64,000 bases of DNA. Origin: Acytostelium subglobosum LB1 (Eukaryota; Evosea; Eumycetozoa; Acytosteliales; Acytosteliaceae). The stretch lies in the NCBI RefSeq assembly GCF_000787575.1, contig NW_012236528.1, forward strand, positions 1,085,818 through 1,149,817, read 5' to 3'. The notes beneath the pieces were generated by a model. The model was not told the DNA's origin. It made no database searches and was given only the letters and a program-made list of their open reading frames with translations. Positions 10,435-22,398 of the stretch are shown one piece after another. The first letter of the stretch is position 1. Each line of letters opens with the position of its first letter. A program made the position numbers and the translations under genes.

Positions 10435-13400
10435 ATGACATCTGTTGAGTTCTTGATACCTATACATTATGAGGACTTGGAGTCTGCCTCACACAATGTC
10501 AATGATGATGATGATGACTCTGGCGACACAACCACCGACAAATACACAATACGTAAACAAATCAATGTATTAGAGTTGTCAGACAATACAAAGTTAAAGA
10601 CATTAGATGGTATGTTATCGTCATTCATTCATTGATTGATTGATACTAACATTCATTCAACATAGATATACATTCAAGGCTTACAAGGGATACATTGGAT
10701 ATACTCAATCACAACAACTTTGATCCATTGTTCTACTTTATTGGGTATGTCTATTTAGACTTGAATATCAGTATACGCGAAGGCTAACACAACAACAAAC
10801 ATACAGCAAGATACCATCGTTACCAAATGATGTAAAGAACCAGGTGTTGTCAATATTACAGACAGGCCTGACAAAGATACATCCTGTTATACAGGACTTG
10901 ATTTCAAAGTCCTCTTCAATGAATCATGGCTCAGACGATTATACAGTGCATCTGCAACAGGTCAGGAACTCACTAAAGATATACGTATTCTTCATTCAAT
11001 GGTTCAATCACTTTTCGACCAATGACAAGTCGGTGTCTGCGTCGTCAGGCGCTGGCGCGTCTGGCTCATCGGGCGCCACCACCGCCAACTCCAAGAAGCG
11101 AAAGACATCCAAGCAGACAGGCGTCGAGGAGATACATTGGGAGCAAGAGGGCAGCAAGGAGCGCACACTCACGCTCCTACACAGTCTGCTCGAGCTCAAT
11201 TTGGCACAGCTCTGGAAGCTCGACTGTCCCGAGGAGGCATTCGTACAGATGATCACCAGGATGGTCTACGCAATGATTGAGAACCAAGCCAACATCAGAA
11301 GCAAGCCAATCAAACAGACACTGTTTGCGATCATCATCATACTGGTACAGCGCTACAATCATGCACAGATGATCACAGACAATGTGGTCCGTCTGCTCAA
11401 TGCCCACGAGCACCTGCCGCAGCACATGGCCGAGCTCTACGGCGCCATCACATCGGTAAGCGAGGGCGACAAGCACACCCATCTCGTGGCCGATGCCGTT
11501 CGCGAGATTGGCAAGATCACATCGCGCGACCTCCACGACAATGCCGGCGTGCGTCACATGTCAGAGTTCATTGGATTGCTCGCCAGCAACGTACCGGGCC
11601 TCATGCAGCCATTGCTGCCATCACTGCTCCTCCAGCTGGACAATGAGAACTACGCCGTCAGGAACGGTGTGATCGACTCGGTGGGCCACCTCATTGAGCA
11701 CGTGCACAAGAATAAGGAGGCTCCCAACAGGAAGACCACGCTGGACAGCCTCTTCCAGACACTGTTTGACAGGTACCGCGACGTGAATCCATACTCGAGG
11801 AACAAGGTACTGCAGACTCTACTTAGTCTGTTGCCCAAACACTTGGTGCCGCCACGCCACTACCGACACGTGGTGGAGATTGCCATTGGCAGGATATCGG
11901 ACAAGGTGTCGTGGACGAGGAAGTACGCGATGCAGCTGTTCAAGGCCACGCTCAAGCATCAATACTACTCGGCCGTGCTCAGGTCAGACTTCTTTGAGCA
12001 GCTCAACGAGAAGTTCCACAGGCTGGAGAACGACCTGCTGGAGCAGGACCAGGGATCACAGATGGTCGATGACAATGACGATGAGGCGCTCGAGCAGGAC
12101 GACCAGGGTGACGACGAGGAGGGCAAGAAGAAGCCAATGTTTGCCAACATTCAATCGCTCAAGATTGACAAGGCGCAGCTGCAGGACCTGGTCGAGAACA
12201 CGCCATATGTGAGCACGGTCGACTTCCCGCCAAGCAAATGGATCTCCACAGTGTTCCCCAAGATGAAGTCGTGGATTGTGGAGACGACCAAATTCATCAA
12301 GTTGATCGAGCAGCCAATGGACACCATTTGCATGCTTCTGGGCAGCGTCAACAACAGTGACGTGCTGGAAGCCATCAAAGTCATACTGAAAGCTTACAAG
12401 CTGGGCATCTCCAACTCCAAGCAGGCTTTGTCCAAGATGCTCGTACTGATCTGGAGCAAAGAGCAGCCAATCAAAGAGGCTACAATCGATGCCTTCAACA
12501 AGATCATTGTGCCCAATGACTCTGATCACTCTCCCAAAGAGCCCTACCTTATTGCCAAGCGATTGATTGAGTAAGTGTACTGTAGTTGTGTGATTATAAT
12601 GTCGTCTCGATGTCTAACAGATACCTCCAATCTCACCTTAGCCTGACCTTTGGAATGACCTTGGGAGAAATGACATCGTTGGAAGAGTTGGTCAAAGAGA
12701 TGATGAAGAAGCAGTTCTTGAAGCCAAGCGTTATACATGCACTTTGGGATATCTTTTGTAAGTTTGATTGATTGATCCATTGATTGGCGATGCGATGCAA
12801 GCCCACTGACTCGCTCCCCTTTGTCATTCATCCAGCTGGAAAGGTACAACAATACAACAGCAGTGAGGATATACGTGGAGCATTGATTGTTCTATCGATG
12901 GCGGCCAATGTCGATCACAACATCGTGGCTGAACGAGTCAACCTATTGGTCACCAATGGACTGGAATCAAACAAGAATGTATGTGGATGGCAGACAAACA
13001 AGGTTGTGGCCCATGTCGACTAATCAATCTCCCTCCTCATACTACTCCAGGACGATGAATACGTACCAAGGTACACATGCATCACACTACAGAAGCTGCG
13101 ATCGGAAGAGGGCGTCACATCGTCCAAGATGCCAAGGATCAAGAATGACCAGGTCATCTTTGAGAAGTTGATCGATCATATGCTTCAGCAACCAACGTCA
13201 CAGTCGCGATGGTTGATGTTTGCCGAGCAGGCCATCAACACGATATACACGCTCAGTGAGCAGCCCGAGGCCTTGTCGGCCAAGATACTCAAGAAGTTGA
13301 TCGCTCAGATCAATCAACAGACGCTGGAGACGGTGGACAGCCAACTGCTGAGCAGGTTCATCTTCATCCTCGGTCACATCGCCCTGAAACAACTAGTTCA

Positions 13401-15104
13401 CATCGAGGAGATTCGTGGTGAGTTGAGAAAGCAACGAATAGAGAAGAACAACAATCAGGCCAAGAGTTCAAAGAAGTCACAACAAGAGAGTAAGTCATGG
13501 CGTGAGGTAGTTGATTGATTGATTGCATGGACTGACAAGGCTGGCGACACACTTAGACATTGAGAAGGAGTTGGGCTCAGAGCAGGCTGAGGCAGAGAAT
13601 GAGGAGGACAAGTTACAGGAGAAGGCCGAGCGTGATATCATCATGGAGAACAATCTGATTGGACGATACGTACCTTTGATCCAAGCCATATGCATCAATC
13701 AAGGCAACAACTTCAATGTATGTATCATCTACACTGGATGATGACACGCATTGACTGACAAACACCCGCATCAACAGGACCAAACATTGCAGACGACTGC
13801 TGTGCTCACTCTTTGCAAGCTGATGTGTGTCAACAGTGAGTTCTGTGACAACAACCTTCAGATTATATTCACACTGTTGGCCTCATCACAATCTGAGACC
13901 ATTCGCTCAAACATTGTCATTTGTCTGGGCGACCTTGCGGTGCGGTTCCCCAACGTGATTGAGCCATGGACGCTCAAACTGTACGCAAGACTGCGAGACA
14001 AAGATGTTTCGACCAGGAACACAACGCTGATGGTTCTTACACATTTGATCTTGAACGACATGGTCAAGGTGAAGGTATCGATCAGTGAGCTGGCGCTCTG
14101 TCTCGTCGACACGGACCAACGCATCGTCTACAACGCCCGTCTGTTCTTTAACAGTCTCAGCTCAAAGGGCAACACACTATACAACATCCTACCAGAGGTC
14201 ATCAGTAGGCTTGCGATCGACAGTGGCGTCAACGTCACCAACGAATCAATCAGAGACATACTCAAATACCTCTTCTCCTTCATCCAGAAGGAGAAGCTCA
14301 ATGAGAACCTGGTCGAGAAGATGTGCCATCGTTTCAAGATTGCCAAAGGTATGTATCCATGCTTCGCCAACTCAATCAATCTGGTCAGCCTCTAATCCAC
14401 CTCGATCTTCCCTAGATATTGCCGAATCCAGGAACATTGCATTCTGTCTACAACTGCTTAGCTACAGCGAGAAGTCTTTGCGCAAGCTATTGGACTCGTA
14501 CAAGGTCTATCAGGACAAGCTGGTAGATGAAGAGGTGTCTCAACTGATGAGTGCGATCATTACAAAAGCAAAGAAGGGTGTTGGAGCCAAGCCGGCGGAA
14601 TGGAAGCAGCTCATTGATGAGCTGGAGAGAAAGCTTACCATTCACACAGAGAATGAGGATGACCAATCACCATCTGTGGCAGCTCCCAGCACAGGCACAC
14701 AGGCATCACGACCAAAGAGAGCGGTGACAAAGGCAAAGACAAAGGCAAAGGCAAAGTCAAAGAAGGACGATGACGACGACGATGACGATGAGGATGAGGA
14801 AGAGAGCAGCGACCAATCGATGGCCGATGATGAAGAGGATGACGACGACGAAGCAGTGGCTCCATCAAAGCCAACACCAGCTGTGACAAAGGCCAAACCA
14901 CCTCCAGCATCCAGAAAGAAGCCGGCTGCTGCGCCAAAGAAGAAACCCGCTGCGCCTGCGCCAGCCACCAGGAAGAAGCCCGCCGCCAGAAGAAAGAAAC
15001 CGGTGGAAAGCGAAAGCGAGGAGAGTGAGGAGAGCGACGAAGATATGGACAGTGAAAGCAGCGAGAGTCAGAGCGAGAGCGAAGACATGGACAGCGACAA
15101 TTAA
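10435..15104 (+). CDS. ncapd2: Condensin complex subunit CAP-D2 (CND1)
   Basis: HEAT-repeat subunit of condensin, which compacts mitotic chromosomes with SMC2/SMC4. Nine exons (10435-10609, 10666-10744, 10807-12570, 12621-12757, 12836-12978, 13051-13489, 13557-13717, 13778-14348, 14416-15104) join in frame to about 1385 residues, the usual CAP-D2 length. The Cnd1 signature is unmistakable in exon 8: RFPNVIEPWT, LYARLRDKDVSTRNTTLMVL, THLILNDMVKVK, then LFFNSLSSKGNTLYNILPE. Acidic linkers interrupt the HEAT arrays (around the end of exon 3 coding for DDNDDEALEQ). The C-terminus is a disordered tail of alternating acidic blocks and KKPAA/RKKP basic repeats, like the phosphorylated, chromatin-binding tails of animal CAP-D2. 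The ATG follows a TA-rich stretch. Exon 3 carries an early Ser/Gly/Ala-rich insert and is noticeably GC-richer than its neighbours. Confidence 0.96.
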
Positions 15105-15156
15105 ACTATTATTATTTTCCATATAATCCTGGTTGTGTCGCCACGTGGTAGTTGGC

Positions 15157-15178
15157 GCGCGAACTTTCAAGTTCGTGC
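15157..15178. terminator. Hairpin just after CAP-D2
   Basis: GCGCGAACTT and AAGTTCGTGC pair over ten positions (one G-T wobble) around a 2-base centre, about 50 bp after the CAP-D2 stop. It may sit in the 3' untranslated region; a function is not shown. Confidence 0.3.
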
Positions 15179-15268
15179 TATTGCTCACTCATTCTGTTCA
15201 TTCATTCTCATTTAAACTCACTCATTGTTATAGATATATATATATATATTCCATGAAGGAGTAGATGC

Positions 15269-15791
15269 ATGTATATGACAGGACTAAAGAGACTGCATTG
15301 TCAGCAAGAGAACGATAGCTTTGAGTCAGATAACGATCAACAACAACAACAACTACAATATATAATAACGAAGAGGAATAGACTCGATCATCAACTACAG
15401 GAATATATTGTTCATACACCTGCTGGAGACAACAACATCGATACTCCCAATTGTAATGTCTAATCTAATACCAAGCTAATACCATTGTATTGGCAGTTGG
15501 TTGGTTGCCTGAGTAACCTGCCTGACACGTGACATCCCTACAGATGTCCCTTCACCTCCTCAGGTGCCCACGTTGTCAGACGACATTGTTGACTACTACA
15601 ATGGTTGCCACATCAACAACAGCAACATCAATGGCAACAGCGTAACAAACAGATGCCACAACACCAACAGCAACAGCAACAGTTGTAGTAGACAGACTGC
15701 ACCACCACCTCTTCCTCCACCTCCCAACATGTTCAAGCGAGCTGCATCGACCAGTGTTATTAATGTTGTTATTGGCCAACAACAGTCTTGA
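15269..15791 (+). CDS. Hypothetical Asn/Pro-rich protein
   Basis: Two exons (15269-15452 and 15544-15791; donor GTAATG, acceptor CAG) join to about 143 residues. The N-terminal half is charged and Gln-rich; the C-terminal half has an Asn/Ser tract and a polyproline patch (PPPLPPPP). The ORFs on either side of the intron match in phase, which argues for a real gene, but no domain or family is recognised. It is convergent with the next gene. Confidence 0.5.
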
Positions 15792-15955
15792 CATCTGTAG
15801 CAGCACCAATCCTAATCCTATAAAATGATTGACATGGGAGTAGGATGTTGATGTATATATACATTCGTTCGCGTATAATTCAACGCGTAAGCTAGACTAT
15901 ATTTAAAAGATGATTGATGGATCGCCTATTATGTATGACTGGTCCAATCGTTCGC

Positions 15956-16384
15956 TCATGAGAAGGACGCACAGGCTTGAGACAACTTGGAATAGAACTC
16001 TGCGATGATGGTGAAGATCTGATCAATCTCTCGCTCGTCTTTGCACTTGAGCAGATACATGTAGATGGCAGTGGAGTATATGGTGGCCTTCTCCACCTTT
16101 TGGTTCAGCACTTTCTTTAGTTGAGTCAGTTTGGGCTCGGTGGGCAGAGGCGCCTGTGAGTTGAACTTGAACTGTGGCTGCTTCAACAGATGTGACATGG
16201 AGTCAAAGTTCTCCTGTGTCTGTCGTATTGCATCGCCACATAGCAACAGGCGATCGAGTGACACATCAGGATCATTGACTCCACTATTCAACCTATCTAT
16301 CGTTATCTTCATATCATTCTTTATCAACTCCATCGTTGCCTCCTTCTTCTGGATCATTCCCAGACTAGTCTGTGATCGTTGCAT
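15956..16384 (-). CDS. Hypothetical helical protein (start uncertain)
   Basis: 142 residues from the ATG at 16384. The sequence is mostly predicted helix with heptad-like stretches (MELIKNDMKITIDRL) and a conserved-looking C-terminal helix (TIYSTAIYMYLLKCKDE, then IDQIFTIIAEFYSKL). It resembles a small subunit of a larger coiled-coil complex, but no family can be named. An in-frame TGA lies just upstream of the chosen ATG. A possible upstream exon (about 16574-16500, rich in His/Asn with a VKVKDIK end) is separated by a GATT repeat but could not be joined with confident splice sites. Confidence 0.5.
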   Translation of the reverse strand: MQRSQTSLGMIQKKEATMELIKNDMKITIDRLNSGVNDPDVSLDRLLLCGDAIRQTQENFDSMSHLLKQPQFKFNSQAPLPTEPKLTQLKKVLNQKVEKATIYSTAIYMYLLKCKDEREIDQIFTIIAEFYSKLSQACASFS

Positions 16385-16445
16385 CTTTCCTCAATTGATT
16401 GATCGTTGAGTTGAACTTGTTTGTTGTGCTGTCCAGTATTCGGTA

Positions 16446-16453
16446 GATTGATA

Positions 16454-16490
<37 letters not shown>
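16446..16490. repeat. GATT tetranucleotide repeat
   Basis: About ten copies of ATTG/GATT in a row. The same tetranucleotide (AATC on the other strand) recurs in many introns and spacers in this window, for example near 2668-2684, 33571-33602, 35802-35820 and 62176-62198. Confidence 0.85.
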
Positions 16491-16491
<1 letters not shown>

Positions 16492-16574
16492 GTCGGACCT
16501 TTGATGTCCTTGACTTTGACTTCCAATGCTTTCTGGTTGTTATTATGATGGTGGCTGGATTGATGGAATCTCAA

Positions 16575-17080
16575 AAAAGAAACAATGTTTGTTTTGAGAT
16601 AAAGAGAAAGAGGGAGAGATGAGAGTATTGTTATATATCTCTATGATTCAATGTTTGAATGAATAAAGGGTCATGTTACTCATAGCTCAATAATGATCAC
16701 CAACTAACCCTCACATCCACAGTACAACACCACCAAACAATTTGTGGTTGTGGGCTCAGCCCAGTCCAGGTTTGATCAATCACTCCCCCACAACACAACA
16801 GTGCCTCATCAACTAGAATCTGGTCATTCATTAAATCAATCAACGAATGTTTATTGGTATACTCCAATTTATAACAATAACTCATATGAGTGATGTCATG
16901 ACAGGAAAGGTTTAGAAGTAGTTGGATATGATCGATCAGTTGATCCTCATTGTTTTATGTGAGTTCGTATGAGCAGACACTGGTGAGTCTGGTTGACTAA
17001 CCTCGCGCTCATACCTCTTAGATCTAGTTTGTTGTTGTTGTTGAGAATGCTCGCCGGTGGTTTACCGTAGTAGTAGCCTA
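16575..17080. other. Gene-free stretch
   Basis: About 500 bp with only short ORFs lacking any recognisable protein. It holds the 3' flank of the decayed ankyrin-like gene and the 5' flank of the helical-protein gene. Confidence 0.35.
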
Positions 17081-20000
17081 TCACACATATCCACAATCTT
17101 GAGGTTGACTGTGTGGTTGCAGGCGTAATACCTGATGGTCTTGAGAACTGTAACCATATTCAAACTCTTGACATTGGCTCGTTGGAATGGCGGTAGTGCA
17201 CTTCCATCGGCAGGTCACCCTCGAACAGGTACCTAATCACTTGGTGTTGGTTTGAATTGGCTGCGCCGTAGACACTTTGCATTGTTGGAAGATGTCTTTG
17301 TAGTTGTGCAGGTGTAATGCATCGATCATGTACAAGGCGGACAATGTCCAGTCTGCCATCGGCATGCCAAGTCCACCAACTCTGCAGACTTGTCGTCATC
17401 CACACTGATGTATCCTTTGTCAAAGAGATATGCCAAAATCAATGGGTTGATGGCTGCAAGAGATATTCAAACTGAAGGGATCACAACCAATGAACTTGTT
17501 TCTCTTCAAGATGGACAATACCAGTGGGACGAGATATTACATCAAGATCTCCACGTTTGTAAGATGACTCAATCATGGGTGCAATGTGGTGGACGCGCAT
17601 TTCACTAGTCGCACAATCTAGGTCGCTGACGACATGCTTGTAGAGATGTTTGATCGCCAATTTAAAGTGTGCGAACGAGTGAATGTCTTCACTATTCAAC
17701 AATGCGAGCATTTTGGAGAGCGACTTGGTCCTGGCCTCCTTGTTGGCGAACTCAATGATTGTTTCCTCGGTCACCGTGCTGTCAGGTATGCCAACCCGTT
17801 TAATCAACGAGCACAGCTCATTATAGCCGAGCTTGGTCTTGGTGTACATCTTTGATTGATTGGACATGAACTTCCTCAACATGTCCAGGTCACCTACTTC
17901 GCATGCTTTGAGACGAGCCTTTAGGTGGTTGGTGTGATTGGTGTCAATGTGCTGCTCCAACCATTCAATGACTGCCTTGTTACGTGACTTGATGGCCACT
18001 CCCATCAAACTAGAGAAGTTCCAGTTGATCTTGGGGTGAGCAATCAGCCTCTCGAGCAACTCCACCGACAAGATGCTCTGGTGAATTGCTTGGATATCAA
18101 TTGTAATTTGATGATTGGTCGCCAAGTACTTTGGGTCAGTATCCATGTGATTGAATATGAAGTCAACTATGTCCATGCGTCCAATTTCCAATGCCTGGCT
18201 GAGATATAACAATGGATTATAGTGATGATCTTTGTTTGTAGATGATATGTGGAGTGAGTATAGTCGCTCGGTCAACTCAAGGTGTCCATGTTTCATTGCC
18301 AGTTGAAAGCACCGGGTGAAGTGTATTTTGGTCGTTGCTGGGATCAGTGGAAGTATGAGCTCAAGGAACTCCCTTTGTCCATACGTGCAACATGTATCAA
18401 TAATTGTCTGTGCCTTGTCCATTGCCTGCTCCTTGATCAACTGCACCTTGGACTTGTCCTCCACAAAGTATTTGACGACCAGTGTGATGTTCAGCTCGAT
18501 TGCCGCAATGAGCAGTTGAATCTCCAAGTCATGGCTGATCAATGAATGCTCATCCAGAACAACGAGCATATCGACAGCGTAAGGCTCTGAAAGCCAAATC
18601 TGATTGATTCTTGCAATGTTGTTGGGATTGTTGGCCAATGGCTTGAGGGTCCAGTTCAGCTTCATAATAAACTGAATGAACAATGGGTTGTGGACATGTA
18701 ACAAGATGTCCTTGTCCAACTGGGGGCAGACCTTGCGACAGGTGATGAGCGTGTATAGCTCCACAGCCCACCGCCAGTTGTACTCTGTACATGCTGATAC
18801 CTTGTAGATGAAGTAGAGTGATGGGGTTTTGTCGCACATGAGTGACATGATTGGGTTGCGCAGCAGTGCGTAGGTGGCCGTTACGTTAGCCTTGGACAAG
18901 GCACTCTCTAACAATGAAAAATTGATATGGAGATTACTTGAGAATGTTGTTGTTTTGTAGTACTTGAGAAACCATTCCGCTGCACCATAATTGATGTATT
19001 GAAACAAGCAATGTCTGTCAAGTAGCTGTGAACCTTTGATCACATTGGCCCCCAGTGACCTATGAACATTGGTAATGTGTCCCATGATAATCGCAATAAG
19101 CTTCCTGTTACCAAACACTGAATGAATCGCTGACTCCAATTGAGGATCACTCATCTTGATATCAGTGTCAACAGGTCTGATTGAGTTGGTGATTGAGTGA
19201 GTGGATGAATAAGTGATCGTTTGATTGAGCGATTGACTTACTTTGGAATACTATGATCAAATGGTGTGTACAACTTGGTCTGCTCCTGACATAACTTGAT
19301 GATTCGATGTGTTCCTTGCACATATGCCTCCTCGATGATTGATTGGATGGTCACCAACTGATATGAGTTGGGCTCATCAGTAAAGTCAGTTGAGGCTGAG
19401 TTTCTACCAAGTTCCTCCTCGTCGAGATGTTGGAACAGATACTCGATTGTCTCGCGACATCCTGCGCCCAGTGCCACATCGAGGCAATTGTACTGAGGGC
19501 TTGGACCTGTGTGAAGTAGAGTCAACAGCTGCGCCGAGAAGACCGCTGCATATCGCATAATATCGACGCGATAATATGATAGGGATGATAGGAGCTGTTC
19601 GTTGTGGTTGACGATGAACTGGCAGACGATGTCGGCAGTGATGTTGCTGCCTGGCTTGCCCACAGCACGTACCAAGTTGAACAATGAATCTTCGCTGAAT
19701 CTAAGTGTTTGTGCGCGGGCACTTGCAATCAGTCGTGCCATCGGCTCTGACATACGTTGACACATCTTCTCGAGCAAGTGCACTTCAGTAGCATCGTTCG
19801 CCATTAGTGACTCCATGCCCATATAGTCATCGTTGAGTATGGCCCCATGGGGCCTGACGATAAACACTCCCCCAGCCACCTGGTCGAGGTAACATTGCTT
19901 GATCATGTCCTCGGATGCTGATGTGATTGTGCCGTTGTCCATGTGATGTTGGACCAGTTGATTGATGAATGATTGGCGTCCATGCTCCAGCGCCAGCCGA

Positions 20001-20134
20001 ATGTTGTCGACAATGTCATGATCTCTAAGGTAGTTTGAACCGACCACGGTCTGGCTCAACAATTGGAAGATGGCCACGTTGCCATGTTTGGCACATCGTC
20101 GAACACACTTTGCCAGAAGTGGTGCACTCTCTTT

Positions 20135-20152
20135 GTGGATACCGGTATCCAC
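20135..20152. other. 18-bp perfect palindrome at inversion junction
   Basis: GTGGATACCGGTATCCAC is its own reverse complement. It lies exactly where homology to the intact paralogue switches strand: reading away from the centre on each strand gives VDTGIH followed by two different continuations (HRPVAV on plus, HKESAP on minus). Confidence 0.75.
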
Positions 20153-20460
20153 CGGCCTGTGGCTGTCGACACTGGCAACGTGCAGTTCGTCCGCCTGCTG
20201 CTCCAACACATCGCGATAGACCACGATGCGTTGCCCACTGGCGCCAATACAAATAAGTTCAGGAGACGTGGCGTCAGTGTGAGCATGCTCAATATGTTGC
20301 ATGAGGAGTTCAACTGCCTGTTCTACTTGCCTACCGTGTGGCAGAGGGCGCTCACACACTCTATCAAATGCAACATGATGGATAGTGTGCAGTACATCCT
20401 GGACCACATGCCAAAGACTGAGAGATATTATGATCATTATACCTTTGATGATTACGACAC
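20144..20460 (+). other. Inverted internal segment of module A
   Basis: Plus-strand translation gives VDTGNVQFVRLLLQHI, KFRRRGVSVSMLNMLHEEFN and DSVQYILDHMP. These align with IDSGSIQYVRLLLQHL, FKRRGVSVEMLRVLHEEFN and DSVRYILQHMP in the intact paralogue (49426-49790), although flanking homology is on the minus strand. The right boundary is only approximate (20420-20475). Confidence 0.75.
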
Positions 20461-20962
20461 GACAGAGCATATAAATCGCCGACATTGGGAATGGGCGGTA
20501 GGCTACGCCTGCGAGGTATCGTTTGAGAATGTCCAAGTTGCCATGCTTGAAGATGACAGTTGGCAGGGTCTTCATGTCCAGCATCATGCTACTGCTCTCG
20601 TCCAATAGATAGTTGAACACTGTATCGTTGTTATATGTGGCGGCTTGGAGCAACAGATTGAAGTCCATCGGGTAGTTGTGGGCAATGCTGTCAAACGCCT
20701 GAATGAACATGTGCGTAGCGTTGTACCTTAGCATAATGCCCAATTGGCATTTGTACAAAACTGCTCCCTTCATTGATGTCTTGATACCAGCATGAGGCAG
20801 ACGATACCAATCGCAACTAACTTCATCGTCGTCGTCATCATTTGTGAGTCTTGGAGGGAGGTCTGACAGACTTATCCATCTATTGTGCATATCGCTCACA
20901 TGTTTAAAGATTAGCTTGCACAACAGATGGTTGTGGAATACTAAATGTATACTTTCAAACAT

Positions 20963-21501
20963 GTTTCCTTCTAGATATTATCTATATAATGTAACTTTCA
21001 ATCATCATCTTTCAACACAACTCATTCCATTGGGCTTTACCTTAAATTGAGGCAATGTAATCATATCCCGAAATGGAAAGTATACTTTGCGACACATTGT
21101 TGTGTCAAGATAGTTATAACAACAACAAATAATATGTGTAATGCATGCACCTCTTGGTGAAGATGATGCTCTACATGTACTTGCTGCCAAACTACAAATT
21201 AATGTAATGTCCGAGTCCAACAAGTATCTTTCATGCAATTGATCCTGCCTACGACCAATCGACAAACAGTTGGATTGATCAATTGGACTAACAACATACT
21301 AACTATCAACCATCCATTATCTTTAAACATTCTAACATTACTATTCCCTGTTTATCTTTCAACAAAAAGAGTAGTAGGAAATTGGATGTAGTGTGAACAC
21401 GAAGAATGTCAACTTCACTCAACCCCATCCATGACTTCATTTCAAATAAACTCAAATATCTCTGTTTCTCTCTCTGTCTCTACACTTTATCATAGATTTA
21501 T
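20963..21501. other. Divergent spacer
   Basis: About 540 bp between divergent genes; AT-rich, no convincing ORF. A CT-rich stretch with TCTCTG repeats lies near 21460-21482, shortly before the plus-strand start. Confidence 0.35.
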
Positions 21502-22200
21502 ATGGATCAATATTGTCAACTTCACAGTCATCTTGACCTAAATAACTTAAAGTTACATACTCTCAACAACAATAACAACAAGAGTGCGAATGGCAACGCT
21601 GCCCCTTCGGACAATATAATCAAGAAAGAAGAGCATCCTGAGGTATTATTCCCTCAAGCAACAATAACAACAATAACAACAGCGACCACTACATCAACAT
21701 CAACAACAACAAGAAATAATGTTGATTGTTCACAATGTAGAAGAGAACAAGAGCTTCATGTGGCGGGAATACAGGGTCTTCACATTGAGAGACCAATACA
21801 GAACATTGCCATCAAGAGGAACGTAACAATATCATCACAAATAACATCATTAAGTCTACAAGAGCCAAGCAGTAGTAATAGCAATGGAAGTAATAGTAAT
21901 ACTGCATCTGTTGTAGTACCAATACATAAGCTATCAATGAGTGATAGTAATAGTAATAATAGTAATAGTAATATAAGTCAACACCTTCACAATTTGAATG
22001 TATCAACTTCATCATCATCGTCATCAACACCATCTACTACATCCTCTTCACAACAACTGAAAAGAACAGGTGGCAGCAGCAATAGCAATATAGAACTTAA
22101 GCGTAACAATGAGACGATGAAAAGTGAAGTCAACTCAATATCAAAGAAGTTGCGCAGGATGGATGTGGAGGATGAAGATCACATGCCTTACATATGCTAA
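21502..22200 (+). CDS. Low-complexity hypothetical protein
   Basis: 232 residues, single exon. It is mainly Asn, Ser and Thr tracts with three short complex segments: an N-terminal CQLHSHLDLNNLKLHTL, a central CSQCRREQELHVAGIQGLHI with a lone CxxC, and a basic C-terminal ISKKLRRMDVEDEDHMPYIC. The last could hold a nuclear localisation signal. ITSLSLQE and related patches recur. No family is recognised; probably a dictyostelid-specific regulator-like protein. Convergent with eL27. Confidence 0.6.
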   Translation: MDQYCQLHSHLDLNNLKLHTLNNNNNKSANGNAAPSDNIIKKEEHPEVLFPQATITTITTATTTSTSTTTRNNVDCSQCRREQELHVAGIQGLHIERPIQNIAIKRNVTISSQITSLSLQEPSSSNSNGSNSNTASVVVPIHKLSMSDSNSNNSNSNISQHLHNLNVSTSSSSSSTPSTTSSSQQLKRTGGSSNSNIELKRNNETMKSEVNSISKKLRRMDVEDEDHMPYIC

Positions 22201-22398
22201 GCCATAGGGTCGTCTATCATCCTCCCCAGTGCTGCTCCTGTGTATATAACATTCAATAAACTTAAACTGTCGCGCCGACAACGATGTCGCGCGTGCATGT
22301 CATCCATCAAAGTTAAAGAAAGTAGACTAGCCTGCCTATAAAGTCAGCAGGAATGATGTTTGAGAAGAGACATTTATGGATGATCTAAAGGAAGCAGC

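Larger units (their letters stand above)
17060..20962 (-). pseudogene. Two-module ankyrin-like gene, damaged copy
   Basis: Paralogue of the intact gene at 48885-53291, in opposite orientation. Module A is read from 20962 to 19242 and module B from 19176. A GTAAGT-TCAG intron (19241-19177) joins them in phase, exactly as in the other copy. Module A opens with LVFHNHLLCKLIFKHVSD and later KHGNLDIL and GKPGSNIT motifs; module B opens with SVFGNRKLIAIIMGHITNVH. Helical pairs resemble diverged ankyrin repeats. Two kinds of damage are visible. An internal segment at about 20144-20460 is inverted, its sense-strand homologue now lying on the plus strand. The 3' end (17481-17060) matches the intact copy only by changing frame at least twice and passing a TGA. 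The inverted segment happens to stay open on the minus strand, so a chimeric product is possible. Function of the family is unknown. Confidence 0.7.
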
